Source: Candidatus Choladousia intestinavium (GTDB taxonomy: Bacteria > Bacillota > Clostridia > Lachnospirales > Lachnospiraceae). Taken from it: a DNA stretch of 49,934 bases. The notes beneath the pieces were generated by a model. That model was not told the DNA's origin, searched no databases, and saw only the letters and a list, made by a program, of their open reading frames with translations. The position numbers and the translations under genes are program-made. Location: assembly GCA_018712785.1 (NCBI GenBank), contig DVGK01000042.1:1-49934 (forward strand). Direction: 5' to 3'. This document shows, piece by piece, positions 31,597 to 41,225 of the stretch (its first letter is position 1; each line of letters opens with the position of its first letter).

Positions 31597-33526
31597 GTGG
31601 GAAAGAGAGCTGGCTGTTTTTGGACAGCTGAACAGCGCGATTGTGCTGACAGGAAATATTTATGACATTATCCCCTATTACAGCGGAGAAAAAATTGCTG
31701 CTCTGTATACGATGGAGCAGTATTTGTACCGTTACTTTAAGGAACGGCAGTATCAGAATGTCCTGGGCTATGATATGGTGCAGGGCTTTTATGAAATTGG
31801 GGAAAATGATGCCGGGCTTCAGGAGCTGACTGAGCTGATCCGGGAAGACCGGCAGAACGCAAAATCTACCGGTCAGGAACAGCCGGGGCTTAATTATACC
31901 CTTCATCAGTACGGAAACCAGAAATGCTTGGTTCCGGATTCTATTGAGGACGCCGCACACATGATCCAGCTTCTGATGAACCACAGCCGATATCCTGTCG
32001 GGCTGATTATTCAGTTTACGTCGCAGATGGTGGCAAGGCCTGACGATCTTTCCGTAGATGAACGGATGGCATTTCTTTATCTGCGCCGGGGCGCGGAGAA
32101 GGCCCGGAGACTGCAGACAGCCCAAAAGGAAGCGGGAACATCCAGCCGCAATACAGTAACGGTGAATCAGATGTTTCTCCTTACAGATAAGCTGAACGAT
32201 CTTCCGGCCTGGTTTTACCTGGCATTTCCCCAATTAAAGATTATAAATATTGAGAAGCCGAATTACCGAGCCAGAGAAGAGTTTATCCGGCAGATGGCTG
32301 TTTATTTTAACGGCTACCAGACGGCGCAGTCCCAGCAGCAGAAAGTTTTTCTGGATCGTTTTGTGGGGCAGACGGAGGGCTTTACTTATACAGATCTGAA
32401 CAACGTGCGTATTATCGCGCAGAAACAAAGGTACGGGATTCAGCATGTAGATCGGGCGGTGATGCTTTACCGGCATGGGGTGCAGGAAAATCCCTGGACG
32501 CAGATGAACGCGGGAGAGCTCTCCTCCCTGGAGGAAAAGATCGGACGGCAGGTTCTGGGGCAGCCCATGGTGGTTCGCCAGGCCGTGGACATCATAAAGA
32601 GGGCTGTGACCGGAATCTCAGGTCTTCAGCATTCCAGTTCCTGGTCAAAGCCCAGAGGGATTATGTTTCTGGCCGGACCTACGGGGACAGGAAAGACCGA
32701 GCTGGCGAAAGCCATCACTAAGCAGATTTTTAAGGATGAGCGGAATATGATCCGCTTTGACATGAGCGAATACCGGCAGGCCCAGTCGGATCAGAGACTT
32801 CTGGGAGCGCCTCCGGGATATGTAGGATACGAAGCGGGAGGACAGCTGACGAATGCGGTGCGGGAGCATCCTTTTTCTGTGCTTCTGTTTGATGAGATTG
32901 AAAAAGCACACCCTTCTCTGATGGATAAATTTCTCCAGATTCTGGAGGATGGCCGTATTACGGACGGCAGAGGAGAGACCGTTTACTTTCAGAACTGCCT
33001 GATTATTTTCACCAGCAATCTGGGAATCACCAAGCCATCTGAGACAGAACCGGGACGCCGGACAGTGAATGTATCGTATGAACAGGATCAGGATTACGAG
33101 ACGGTGCGAAGAAAGGTGATAGAGGGAGTGCAGTCCTATTTCAATGAGGAGCTTGGCAGACCGGAGCTTTTGAACCGTATCGGGAATAATATCCTGGTGT
33201 TTGACTTTATAAGGGAAAACAGCCTGAAGGGAATTCTGCAGAAGCAGCTGGACAACGTGAAAGAAAGACTGCTGCAGGATCATTCTATTTTGCTGCAGTT
33301 TGGCCCGGAGGCACAGAAAAAAATTTATCTGTACGCCAGAGAACAGCTTCCTAAAGGCCAGGGAGGCCGGGGAATCGGCAATGCAGTGGAAGAAAAGGTG
33401 CTGAATCCTTTGGCCCGATATATTTTCGATGAGCAGGCCGGAGCGGGAGAAACCATCCTGGTGCAGGATATTGTGGAAGACAGCCTGGGACTTCCCAGCG
33501 TCAAAGCGGAAAGGAAGAGAAGTTAA
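31577..33526 (+). CDS. ClpB-like AAA+ ATPase
   Basis: This is a 649-residue protein. The N-terminal half (about 1-310) looks like a AAA fold that has lost Walker A. The C-terminal half is a Clp/Hsp100 D2-type module: Walker A GPTGTGKT (367-374), pore-loop segment GAPPGYVGYEAGGQL, Walker B LLFDEIEKAH, sensor IIFTSNLG, and an arginine finger region PELLNRIG, with a D2-small domain at the end. It should unfold or disassemble protein complexes with ATP, as ClpV does in type VI secretion. No ClpP-binding loop is evident. GGAGATGGGAAA precedes the ATG. Only three bases separate it from the membrane pseudokinase. Confidence 0.92.
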   Translation: MRVGKNKWERELAVFGQLNSAIVLTGNIYDIIPYYSGEKIAALYTMEQYLYRYFKERQYQNVLGYDMVQGFYEIGENDAGLQELTELIREDRQNAKSTGQEQPGLNYTLHQYGNQKCLVPDSIEDAAHMIQLLMNHSRYPVGLIIQFTSQMVARPDDLSVDERMAFLYLRRGAEKARRLQTAQKEAGTSSRNTVTVNQMFLLTDKLNDLPAWFYLAFPQLKIINIEKPNYRAREEFIRQMAVYFNGYQTAQSQQQKVFLDRFVGQTEGFTYTDLNNVRIIAQKQRYGIQHVDRAVMLYRHGVQENPWTQMNAGELSSLEEKIGRQVLGQPMVVRQAVDIIKRAVTGISGLQHSSSWSKPRGIMFLAGPTGTGKTELAKAITKQIFKDERNMIRFDMSEYRQAQSDQRLLGAPPGYVGYEAGGQLTNAVREHPFSVLLFDEIEKAHPSLMDKFLQILEDGRITDGRGETVYFQNCLIIFTSNLGITKPSETEPGRRTVNVSYEQDQDYETVRRKVIEGVQSYFNEELGRPELLNRIGNNILVFDFIRENSLKGILQKQLDNVKERLLQDHSILLQFGPEAQKKIYLYAREQLPKGQGGRGIGNAVEEKVLNPLARYIFDEQAGAGETILVQDIVEDSLGLPSVKAERKRS

Positions 33527-33529
33527 AAG

Positions 33530-36253
33530 ATGCAGATGCTGAAAACGGGAAGTATCGTACAGGGAAAAAAACAAAAGTATCAGATCGGACAGAATCTTTC
33601 CGGGACGGTTAACAGCTTATCTTATCTGTGCCGGGGGGAAGACGGACGTACGTACCGACTGAAGCTTTATCAGAAGGAGGCGCCTATGCTGGGGGCGGCC
33701 AGGAAGCGTTTTCTTTCCCTTCCTCCGACTCCGGGCCTGGCCTTTCCGGAGGATGCAGGCGGGGAGTCGGGAATGGAGTTCGATGTATACGGGAACCAGG
33801 GAGCGGATCTGTCTTCTCATAATGTTGGAATACAGGAATTGGCGCGCTGCGTGATTCCGCAGGTGAATTACGGCCTGTATCAGGCTCACAGAGCGGGGAT
33901 TCTCATCCGGGATATTCAGCCGGCACATATTCTGTTCCAGCCGGGAACCGGGAGGGCCTGTCTCTCCTGCTTTGATAATCTTGCCGTCCTCTCCGGCGGC
34001 GCCACGGCCACACAGGCTCCGGCAAAAGGAATTTCACTTCCTTATTATCCTCCGGAATATCAGTCTATGGGGTGGAGTGTCTATTCGGATTACTATGCTT
34101 TCGGCATCGCTCTGCTGGTGAGTCTGAGAGGGAATTCTCTTTTTGCCGGGATGACAGGACAGCAGCTCCAGGAAAAAGCCAGACAGTGGAAGCTTCCAGG
34201 CCTGGACCGGGAGTTCCTCTCCAAAACTCCATACAGTGTGCTCAGCGCGGAGCAGAAGCTTCTGTATCTGATTCTGGGGCTTACGATTCCGGATCCCCAC
34301 AAGCGTTGGGGATATGGCGAAGTGCGCTGTTGGAGCGCGGGGGGCGAGCTTCCTCTGATTCAGACAGGAGAAAAAGTCCGCTACGAGATGACATCGCCTT
34401 TTACCGTGAATGGGAAAAAATGCTGGGATTACAGCCAGCTGGGAAGAGAGCTGCTGAAGCGGGGGAGCAGTTCAGAGAAAGAGATGAACGGTCTTTTAAA
34501 GCATCTGCAGGGACAGAATAAAAAGCTGGCAGCCAAAATCAGCCAGCTCCTGAACCAGGACGGTATTTCCGATCAGGGGAAGGTGTTCCGAACCGGTTAT
34601 ACTCTGGCTCCGGGAACGGGAGGCTTCTGGTGGGAGGGCGTGTGCTACCAGAATACAGCTCAGTTGATTGCGGATGCGCAGAAGAAGGGATCTTCCATGC
34701 TGGAGCAGATGCTTTCCCAGGGCTGCTTTTCCTTCCTGTTGGAGCTTCGGGGAATTAAAAACAGCAGCCAGAAACAGAATTTGGAGCGGTTTCGCCAGAT
34801 GGAGCAGTGGGAGAGAGAGGAAAAAGGAAAGGGCGCGGCCCGTTTTATAATGCAGATGGGAACCGGAAAGGAAAAAGGTTTTCAGGCGGCCGGGAAATTT
34901 TATGCTTCCCTGGAACAGCTTTTTTCAGATTATGAAAAAAGAGGAAGCCAGCTGAAGGCTCTGAGCCCGCAGCTTCTGAAAAGCCAGATCTTCCAAGGCT
35001 GGGCCTGGTCCAAAGGATATGGGGAGGCGGCAGCTGCCGCGGCCAAGGAAGGGACCAGCAAGGAGAAAGCTTTTTTCGCTCTGCTGGCGCTGGGAGAAAA
35101 GCTCACCTCCGAGAAAGGGAAAAAATTAAGCCGGAGACTCTGGCTTTACTGGGGCGCCGATGCGCCGGTTTCCTGGCTTCTGCAGCATATGGACTGGTAT
35201 GAAGTAGAGGCCGGGTATGATGCCGGGTTCGCCAGGCAGAAATGGTCAGAAGCGTGTACTCTGGAAGAGCTGAACCGGAATTCCGCGATTATGAATGCGG
35301 CGTATCAGAATTTTGTAAGGAATACAGAATCCAATCCCATCAGCCTTCAGTGCGGTATACCCACAGATCGGGACAGACCCATCCGGCCGAAGCGCGCAGA
35401 GGCATTCTTCTGCTGTACCTGGAATCAGATGGAGGTGTCTCCGGATTTTCTGCGCCAGATGGGGGAGCCCATCCAGAAGGAGAAGATCCGGCAGTGGACC
35501 GGAGAGGCAGCACAGGAGACACAGAAGTGGTTGTATAGTGAAAAGCAGAGCGCGTCCGGCAGCCAGGCGGCCCTGAATGCTTCGGGTATGAAAAAAGGGG
35601 AGGGAGGAGCTGTAGCCGCTATGGCCGCATGGCTTTTGTTCAGTGTGTACCTCTTCCTGCTGTGCCTTCCCCATGCCGGAATCCTGCTGGGAATGGTTCT
35701 GCTTCTCGTTTCTGCCGCCTTTCCTCTTTTCGTACTGTCCTGGTGTTATACGAGAAATATGCGGCGCTCGCAGACAGCCGCAAGGCAGAATCTGCTGAAC
35801 ATTCATCTTTCCAGACTTCAGAAGCTGGAGCAGGAGGCCAAGTCTTTTGAAAATCAGGTAAGCAGCACGCTTCTGGCGGGAAATGGGTGCCCGGTTTTAA
35901 TAAAAGAGCCTGTAACTTCCTTCCAGATGACTCTGGGAGCCGCAGGAATAGAAAATGAAATGCGGGGCAGAGGCTATAAGGCAGCCTTTATTCTTTCCAG
36001 TATTGCGCCGGTGGAAATGATGATTCTGTCAGAAACACTGCATTATCCTACCTTTCTCAGCGCCGCCGGATACTGCGGCATCGCGTCGTTTTTAATTGTT
36101 TACGGAGGAGGGCTGTCTGTTGGCAAAGCGGTAAAAGGGTTTTTATTTATTGCGATTTCAGCCATGATTCTTTACGCGATCTTCCACAGCTGGATGCTGG
36201 CGGGGGCCATTGCCATCGTGGTGGTTGGTTTTGTGGTTCTGCAGTATTTCTAA
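33530..36253 (+). CDS. Membrane-anchored pseudokinase
   Basis: This is a 907-residue protein. Residues about 18-265 follow a kinase fold: Lys in YRLKLY, catalytic loop IRDIQPAHILF (Asp kept, Asn replaced by His), and SCFDN where the active kinase has VDCDN, so the metal-binding Asp is Cys. PPEY replaces APE. It is probably inactive. Residues about 290-680 are helical and unassigned. Two transmembrane helices lie near 700-745, and three more near 820-907, after a coiled stretch. In type VII secretion EssB/YukC also joins a pseudokinase to a membrane anchor; this protein is much larger, and common ancestry is not shown. It is the best candidate for the membrane hub of the system. Confidence 0.8.
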   Translation: MQMLKTGSIVQGKKQKYQIGQNLSGTVNSLSYLCRGEDGRTYRLKLYQKEAPMLGAARKRFLSLPPTPGLAFPEDAGGESGMEFDVYGNQGADLSSHNVGIQELARCVIPQVNYGLYQAHRAGILIRDIQPAHILFQPGTGRACLSCFDNLAVLSGGATATQAPAKGISLPYYPPEYQSMGWSVYSDYYAFGIALLVSLRGNSLFAGMTGQQLQEKARQWKLPGLDREFLSKTPYSVLSAEQKLLYLILGLTIPDPHKRWGYGEVRCWSAGGELPLIQTGEKVRYEMTSPFTVNGKKCWDYSQLGRELLKRGSSSEKEMNGLLKHLQGQNKKLAAKISQLLNQDGISDQGKVFRTGYTLAPGTGGFWWEGVCYQNTAQLIADAQKKGSSMLEQMLSQGCFSFLLELRGIKNSSQKQNLERFRQMEQWEREEKGKGAARFIMQMGTGKEKGFQAAGKFYASLEQLFSDYEKRGSQLKALSPQLLKSQIFQGWAWSKGYGEAAAAAAKEGTSKEKAFFALLALGEKLTSEKGKKLSRRLWLYWGADAPVSWLLQHMDWYEVEAGYDAGFARQKWSEACTLEELNRNSAIMNAAYQNFVRNTESNPISLQCGIPTDRDRPIRPKRAEAFFCCTWNQMEVSPDFLRQMGEPIQKEKIRQWTGEAAQETQKWLYSEKQSASGSQAALNASGMKKGEGGAVAAMAAWLLFSVYLFLLCLPHAGILLGMVLLLVSAAFPLFVLSWCYTRNMRRSQTAARQNLLNIHLSRLQKLEQEAKSFENQVSSTLLAGNGCPVLIKEPVTSFQMTLGAAGIENEMRGRGYKAAFILSSIAPVEMMILSETLHYPTFLSAAGYCGIASFLIVYGGGLSVGKAVKGFLFIAISAMILYAIFHSWMLAGAIAIVVVGFVVLQYF

Positions 36254-36301
36254 AGTCCAGGCTCAAAAAAAGGAATGTGGGGAAAGAAGAGGAGGTAAAA
36301 A

Positions 36302-36994
36302 ATGGGATATAAAGAACTGACATCCCAGTTTCAGCAGATGGAATCCAGGCTTCAGACCCTGGCGCCCAGGCTTTCAGAGTACAGAAGCCAGGCAGCTCAG
36401 GCGCAGAACGCTGTAAATCGGGCGCAGGATACTGTGGATGCGGCCCGGGACGCCGTAAATACGGCTCAGGGAGATGTGAACGCGATGCAGGCAGAATATT
36501 CTCACTATATGAGCTACAGCAGCCGGAACCTGGACGAACAGCATGAACAGCAGCTTCAAGCTATCCAACAGGAGCTGGGAAGGAGGCTTTCCGCAGCCCA
36601 GTCCCGGCTCAGCGCAGCGAAATCTCAGCTTGGGGCGGCCCAGTCTCAGCTTCAGGCAGCAAAGGGAGAGCTCTCTTCAGCGAAGTCAAAGCTGGCACAG
36701 CTGGAATCCCTTCTCAGAGATCTGGCCGGCGGATACGGGCAGATAAAGAGTCAGGCTGCCAGAGACATTCCTAAGCTGGAGGCGGCCGCGGCAAAGGTCA
36801 ATGCGCTGATGGATAACCGGTACGGCAGCGGACTTTCCTCTGTCAAGGCTCAGATCCGGACCCAGTGGGCAGGTACCCAGAAACTGAGCGTCTACTGCGA
36901 TCAGAGGATCCGTCAAATCCAGAATGCACTAAACAGTGGGTCCGGAGAGGGGGAGCAGAGAGTGAGAGGGAGAGAAGAAGGAAGATCCCGCTGA
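36302..36994 (+). CDS. Small helical protein with NRYG motif
   Basis: This 230-residue protein is almost wholly helical coiled coil, rich in Ala, Gln and Ser (AAQAQNAVNRAQDTVDAARD, then AAKSQLGAAQSQLQAAKGEL). Near the end PKLEAAAAKVNALMDNRYG (N172-G175) and GLSSVKAQI recall the helix-turn pattern KLE...KYG...AI of the next protein and of the ADP-ribosyltransferase. No signal peptide. AAGAGGAGG precedes the ATG. It could be a secreted WXG100- or LXG-like partner, or a structural rod. No W-x-G motif is visible, so the comparison is by size, helicity and position only. Confidence 0.78.
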   Translation: MGYKELTSQFQQMESRLQTLAPRLSEYRSQAAQAQNAVNRAQDTVDAARDAVNTAQGDVNAMQAEYSHYMSYSSRNLDEQHEQQLQAIQQELGRRLSAAQSRLSAAKSQLGAAQSQLQAAKGELSSAKSKLAQLESLLRDLAGGYGQIKSQAARDIPKLEAAAAKVNALMDNRYGSGLSSVKAQIRTQWAGTQKLSVYCDQRIRQIQNALNSGSGEGEQRVRGREEGRSR

Positions 36995-37032
36995 CAGGCG
37001 GAAAGAAAACAGAATTTCAGGAGGGAATACTT

Positions 37033-37497
37033 ATGAGCATGAGAGATCTGGAGCAAAACGCGGAAGGCCTTAAAACAAGAGTAAAGGAGAAAGTAAAGGA
37101 GGCCCAGGAGATGCGTCAGGAGGTAGAAGCCTTTAAGGCGGAGCTTTCCGGTATGCCTGGAGGCCTGGATGCAGAGATCGTCAGCGCAATTCGGGAGTCA
37201 GAGGAACAGGGAAGACAGGAGGCGATTTCTGATATCGATAATGTAGAGCGCCAGGCAGATCAGGACCAACAGGAGGGCCAGAGAGTTCAGAGCGAAGTGG
37301 ACAGCAAAATACAGGAGAACAATACAGCAGCGGGAAAGCTGGAATCCGCCAGAGGCAATAAATACGGAAAGGGCGTGGAGGGAGCCATCCGCTCCATTGA
37401 GACGAATAACGCGCAGGGGGAACAGATTAAATCCGGCCTGGAAGCAGCCATGCAGGAGGCTATGTCTGATCTGAATACAGCTAAAAGCGGAATCTGA
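37033..37497 (+). CDS. Small helical protein, matches the toxin N-terminal domain
   Basis: This 154-residue charged helical protein shares with the ADP-ribosyltransferase at 40191 the motif GGLDxEI (43-46 here, 42-45 there) and KLE..A..xKYG (110-112 here, 105-107 there), with matching spacing and a following AI/AL helix. So it is a free-standing copy of the toxin's N-terminal domain, likely a secretion or docking module, chaperone or heterodimer partner. ATG 37033 has GGAGGG upstream; the frame is open earlier but without a good start. It ends four bases before the HerA frame. Confidence 0.85.
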   Translation: MSMRDLEQNAEGLKTRVKEKVKEAQEMRQEVEAFKAELSGMPGGLDAEIVSAIRESEEQGRQEAISDIDNVERQADQDQQEGQRVQSEVDSKIQENNTAAGKLESARGNKYGKGVEGAIRSIETNNAQGEQIKSGLEAAMQEAMSDLNTAKSGI

Positions 37498-37515
37498 TAA
37501 ATGGAGGAGCAGGGA

Positions 37516-40158
37516 ATGGACGTACAGTACTATACGCTGGATCAGATACCGGACTTTACCATGGCAAAATACAGTATTCAGGAAAGCGGGAATGTAGAGG
37601 AGGTCCTGAAGCAGCATGGAATCTTCTATCGGCAGCTTCACAGACGGGGGCTGCTTTTTGGAGAAAGCTATACCCTCCTTTACCAGTATGATCCGGCCAG
37701 AGCTCCGGGAAAGAAGATGCAGATCTTTTTCAGGATCGAGAGTAAAAATATGATTGCCTCTATGGAGCCTTTCCTTCACGCTACGGCTCTTGCGGAGGGA
37801 TTTCCGCTAAAAAGCTGCAGGATAGACCGGCAGGAGGCAAAAAAATACTCGCATCTGGCGGTCCTCTGCAAAAAATCCGGGATGATTGCCTCCTCCCTGC
37901 CGGGAAGCATGGACAGCTTTTATGTGGTAGACAAGTGGAAAGGCAATGAAAAAGGACGCCTTATGGGATTGTTTCGGCTGATGAAAGCTCTGAACCGGCC
38001 CTGTGCCTATTCAGTAAGGCTCTTTCCCCAGGAGCTGTCCAGACAATACCGGGAGATCTTCCAGAAGCAGATGAAGTGGATGCGGCCCATGACAGGGGGA
38101 GGAGGGCTTCTGGCTCAAAAAGATGAAAATGCGGAGAAATGCATAAAACGGTATGAGGAAATGCTGGACAGCTTAAGGGAAAATCCTCATTTTTACTGTG
38201 AAATCAGCGCATACGCCCAGGACACTGAGACGGTGAAGCTGCTGGTGGATGCGGCAGCGGCCGAAGCGGTGGAGGAGGGTAATTATCAGGTGTTTACAGC
38301 AGGAAGCAGCGGAAAAGAGGTTTATCAACCCCTGCTGCCCCATCCCATGTATATTCCCAGGGAAGAGCAGGCTGTGGAGGGAGCGGAATACTGGCACGGG
38401 CTTTTTCTGCTGAAAGAGATGGTGCCCTTTGCCTGCCTGCCGGTGCTGTATCCGGGAGAGAGTATTGAGATTCCAAAAGAAACGGCGCCTGTTTATGAAC
38501 GGGATGGTCTGCATCTGGGAAAAGACCAACAGGGATATGATGTATACGTTCCTTTTGATTTGCTGCCTAAGCATGCTTTCTTGGCAGGCGTGCCGGGAAG
38601 CGGAAAGACTTTTACTATGCTCCATCTGGCGTCACAGCTTGCCAGCCGGAAGAACAAGCGGCCGATTCTGGTACTGGAGCCGGCCAAGCAGGAATACCGG
38701 GCCCTGGCCTGGAATCCGGAGGTATATGATCTTACTGTTTTTGCGCCGGGAGGCAGTGGTTCTTTTCCGCTGCGGATTAATCCCTTTGAATTTCCCAGGG
38801 GAATGAAGCTCTCAGAGCACATTGTGAATCTGAGGCAGGTTTTCATCGGCGCTTTTGATCTGGAACCGCCCATGCCCTTTCTTCTGGATCAGGGAATCGA
38901 GAATGTATACCGGGCCTGCGGATGGTATCCCTTTGATTATAATGATTTTGATGAAGAGGGAAGGAATAAAAAGCCCTATCCCAATATGCAGATGCTCTTT
39001 GACGAGGTGGAGAAGCTGCTGAATGCTTCTGACTACGCGGAGGAGGTGCGGAATAATCTTAAGACGGTTCTGCAGGTGCGGATCGGAAGCCTGGTCAGCC
39101 GGGAGACCGGCAATGTGTTTAATGTGCCTGCCTCTACCTTCCGTCCGGAGGAATGGATGCAGCATTCCTGTGTGCTGGAGCTGGAATCCCTGGGAAAGGA
39201 CGCGGCGAATTTCCTTACGCTCCTTCTGGCTACGATTATCCGGGAGCTGATTAAGCAGAACCCCCATTCCGAGATTTCCCCCCGGCACATAATCTTTTTT
39301 GAGGAAGCCCACAACTTGATCGGCCCGGCCACGGAAGCCACTCAGAACGGCGGAAATGCCAAGGTGGCCTCTACAAAATTTATTGTGGATATGCTGGCGG
39401 AGGTGCGGGCTCTGAAGGAGGCCATTGTGATTGCGGATCAGCTGCCCACAGCTTTAGCGCCCCAGGTGACGAAGAACACTTCTCTTAAAATCGGTCTTCG
39501 AATTACTGCTCAGGATGACAGGGAGATGCTTGCCTCCACCATGTCGGCGGACGGGGTGCAGCTGGAGCAGATGGCGCTGTTTCGTCCGGGCCAGGCCCTT
39601 TGCCTTTACGAGAAGGTTCAAAAGCCCTTTGAGGTGCGGATCACTCCTTATCAGGGAAAAGCGGAGTCTCCGGATAATGAGACACTGTATGAGCTCCAGA
39701 GAAAAAAGCCCACCTATATTGAATGTATGCAGAGGGATATGGAGATTATGTGCCAAAAGCTGGAGCTTAAGAAGGACAAAATAATTGATAAATGGAAAAC
39801 TTATATGGAAACCGGCATAGAGCTGGAGGAGCTGAAAAAGAAAATATGGGCCATAGAGGATTCCGGGAAGCGGCAGGAGTTTTTGAAGAAGTTTAAAGAA
39901 AAGCAGGAGGAGCTGTATCAGGGGAAAAAGCGGGTTTATAAAGAGCATTTGGAACTGATCCTGGAGTTTGGGGAATATGTGCGTATGAATCAGCTGATGC
40001 GGGAGAAGGGCGTGCCGTATCTGGCGGAAGAACAGAAAAATTTTCTGGACTGTATTGAGGCATGTGATAATGTTCCCTCCTACCCCATGGAGGGCTTGAA
40101 AAATGAGGCCGGGCTGGAGCTGACGGTCATGTGGAAAAATATGAAAATGCGGCGGTAA
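37516..40158 (+). CDS. HerA/VirB4-like ATPase
   Basis: This is an 880-residue protein. The N-terminal 300 residues are unassigned and contain no membrane helix. The ATPase domain (about 330-720) has Walker A GVPGSGKT (358-365), a following LEPAKQEYRAL, Walker B IIFFEEAHNL (E596/E597) and an Arg/sensor region ITAQDDREMLASTM. This is the HerA/VirD4-like class that pumps DNA or protein through a hexameric ring. The C-terminus (about 730-880) is helical. ATG 37516 is chosen because GGAGGAG lies six bases upstream; ATG 37501 is in frame. Its position just before the toxin supports a role in moving or loading that protein, but DNA translocation is possible. Confidence 0.9.
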   Translation: MDVQYYTLDQIPDFTMAKYSIQESGNVEEVLKQHGIFYRQLHRRGLLFGESYTLLYQYDPARAPGKKMQIFFRIESKNMIASMEPFLHATALAEGFPLKSCRIDRQEAKKYSHLAVLCKKSGMIASSLPGSMDSFYVVDKWKGNEKGRLMGLFRLMKALNRPCAYSVRLFPQELSRQYREIFQKQMKWMRPMTGGGGLLAQKDENAEKCIKRYEEMLDSLRENPHFYCEISAYAQDTETVKLLVDAAAAEAVEEGNYQVFTAGSSGKEVYQPLLPHPMYIPREEQAVEGAEYWHGLFLLKEMVPFACLPVLYPGESIEIPKETAPVYERDGLHLGKDQQGYDVYVPFDLLPKHAFLAGVPGSGKTFTMLHLASQLASRKNKRPILVLEPAKQEYRALAWNPEVYDLTVFAPGGSGSFPLRINPFEFPRGMKLSEHIVNLRQVFIGAFDLEPPMPFLLDQGIENVYRACGWYPFDYNDFDEEGRNKKPYPNMQMLFDEVEKLLNASDYAEEVRNNLKTVLQVRIGSLVSRETGNVFNVPASTFRPEEWMQHSCVLELESLGKDAANFLTLLLATIIRELIKQNPHSEISPRHIIFFEEAHNLIGPATEATQNGGNAKVASTKFIVDMLAEVRALKEAIVIADQLPTALAPQVTKNTSLKIGLRITAQDDREMLASTMSADGVQLEQMALFRPGQALCLYEKVQKPFEVRITPYQGKAESPDNETLYELQRKKPTYIECMQRDMEIMCQKLELKKDKIIDKWKTYMETGIELEELKKKIWAIEDSGKRQEFLKKFKEKQEELYQGKKRVYKEHLELILEFGEYVRMNQLMREKGVPYLAEEQKNFLDCIEACDNVPSYPMEGLKNEAGLELTVMWKNMKMRR

Positions 40159-40190
40159 GGATAAGAAAACTTTTGGGAAGGGGCGGGAGC

Positions 40191-41198
40191 GTGAACTTGG
40201 ATTCTCTGTTCAGCGGCGTAAAAGCCTGGCAGGAAAAAAAGAAGGAAAATACGGCAAACCAAAAGGAATTCAAGAAAAGCCTGGAGAATTTTCAGGAGGC
40301 GGAAAGATTTTCCGGAGGTTTGGATGAGGAGATTCAAAAAGAATTTCAGGAGCTTGGGAGGAATTACCGGGAGGAAGCCAGTCTGCTGGAAGAGGAATGG
40401 GAGATGCTGGAGGCAGAGCGCGGCGGCATGCAGAACGAGATACAAAAGAAACTGGAGGAACTGGAACAGGCAAGGAAAAAACTGGAAACAGCCGCCTCCG
40501 GAAAGTATGGGGAGCATTTCCGGGAAGCTCTGGCAGTGTGCGATCGTTCGATTCAAAGCTACAGGGAGCTTATGGCCCTGATTGAAGCGGAAGCCGGAGA
40601 ATGTCAGGGAGACGCGGCCGCTGCAAGGGCAAGCCTCCAGAAAGAAAATGTGCTGCTGACGGAGCTTCAGATCCAGGAGTCTGCAATTTCTATGCTGGTT
40701 TCGATTACGAAAGAGCAGAGGGCGGCTGTGAGCTATTATACAGGAAGCGGATATAAACAGACGAATCCTTACCTGCGGCGTCAGGCCCCAAGGCCGGATG
40801 ACAAGGTGTTGGATCAGATTCAGGCTCTGCACAGCCTTTTAAGCGAACAGCAGACGAAAAGGCCCGTAACGGTATACCGGGGAGTTTCCCATGATACTCC
40901 TATGATAAGCGGAAGCAAAAGAGGGCTGAATACATATTCAGATGAAGAATTATATGGTAAATTATTAGTAGACGGTGCCTTTGTCAGCACTAGTCTGCGG
41001 GAAGACAGCGCTTTTTCCGGAACTATGCTGGTGCTGGATCTGCCTGTTGGCACAAGAGGCGCCTATGTGGGAGATATCAGCACGCTGCAGCATGTAGAAC
41101 GGGAATTTCTGATGGATAAGGATCAGGCGTTTCGGGTAACCAGGGTAGAAAGACGAAATGGAAAGCGCTATATATACGCAAAATCATTAAGAAAATAG
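40191..41198 (+). CDS. ADP-ribosyltransferase toxin with shared N-terminal helical domain
   Basis: This is a 335-residue protein. Residues 1 to about 150 are helical and match the free protein at 37033 (GGLDEEI at 42-48, GKYG at 104-107). Residues about 190-335 fit an R-S-E ADP-ribosyltransferase: R230 in VYRGV, S266-T267-S268 in FVSTSLRED, and E303-x-E305 in HVEREFLMD, followed by FRVTRVERRNGKRYI. Such enzymes transfer ADP-ribose from NAD to a target protein, often Arg when the motif is ExE. It has no signal peptide; the N-terminal domain is probably the delivery signal. GTG 40191 is chosen because the motif spacing then equals that of the 37033 protein; GTG 40131 would overlap the ATPase gene. 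The best toxin candidate in the window. Confidence 0.88.
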   Translation: MNLDSLFSGVKAWQEKKKENTANQKEFKKSLENFQEAERFSGGLDEEIQKEFQELGRNYREEASLLEEEWEMLEAERGGMQNEIQKKLEELEQARKKLETAASGKYGEHFREALAVCDRSIQSYRELMALIEAEAGECQGDAAAARASLQKENVLLTELQIQESAISMLVSITKEQRAAVSYYTGSGYKQTNPYLRRQAPRPDDKVLDQIQALHSLLSEQQTKRPVTVYRGVSHDTPMISGSKRGLNTYSDEELYGKLLVDGAFVSTSLREDSAFSGTMLVLDLPVGTRGAYVGDISTLQHVEREFLMDKDQAFRVTRVERRNGKRYIYAKSLRK

Positions 41199-41225
41199 GG
41201 ATTTGGCAAAGTGAGGGATGTAAAG

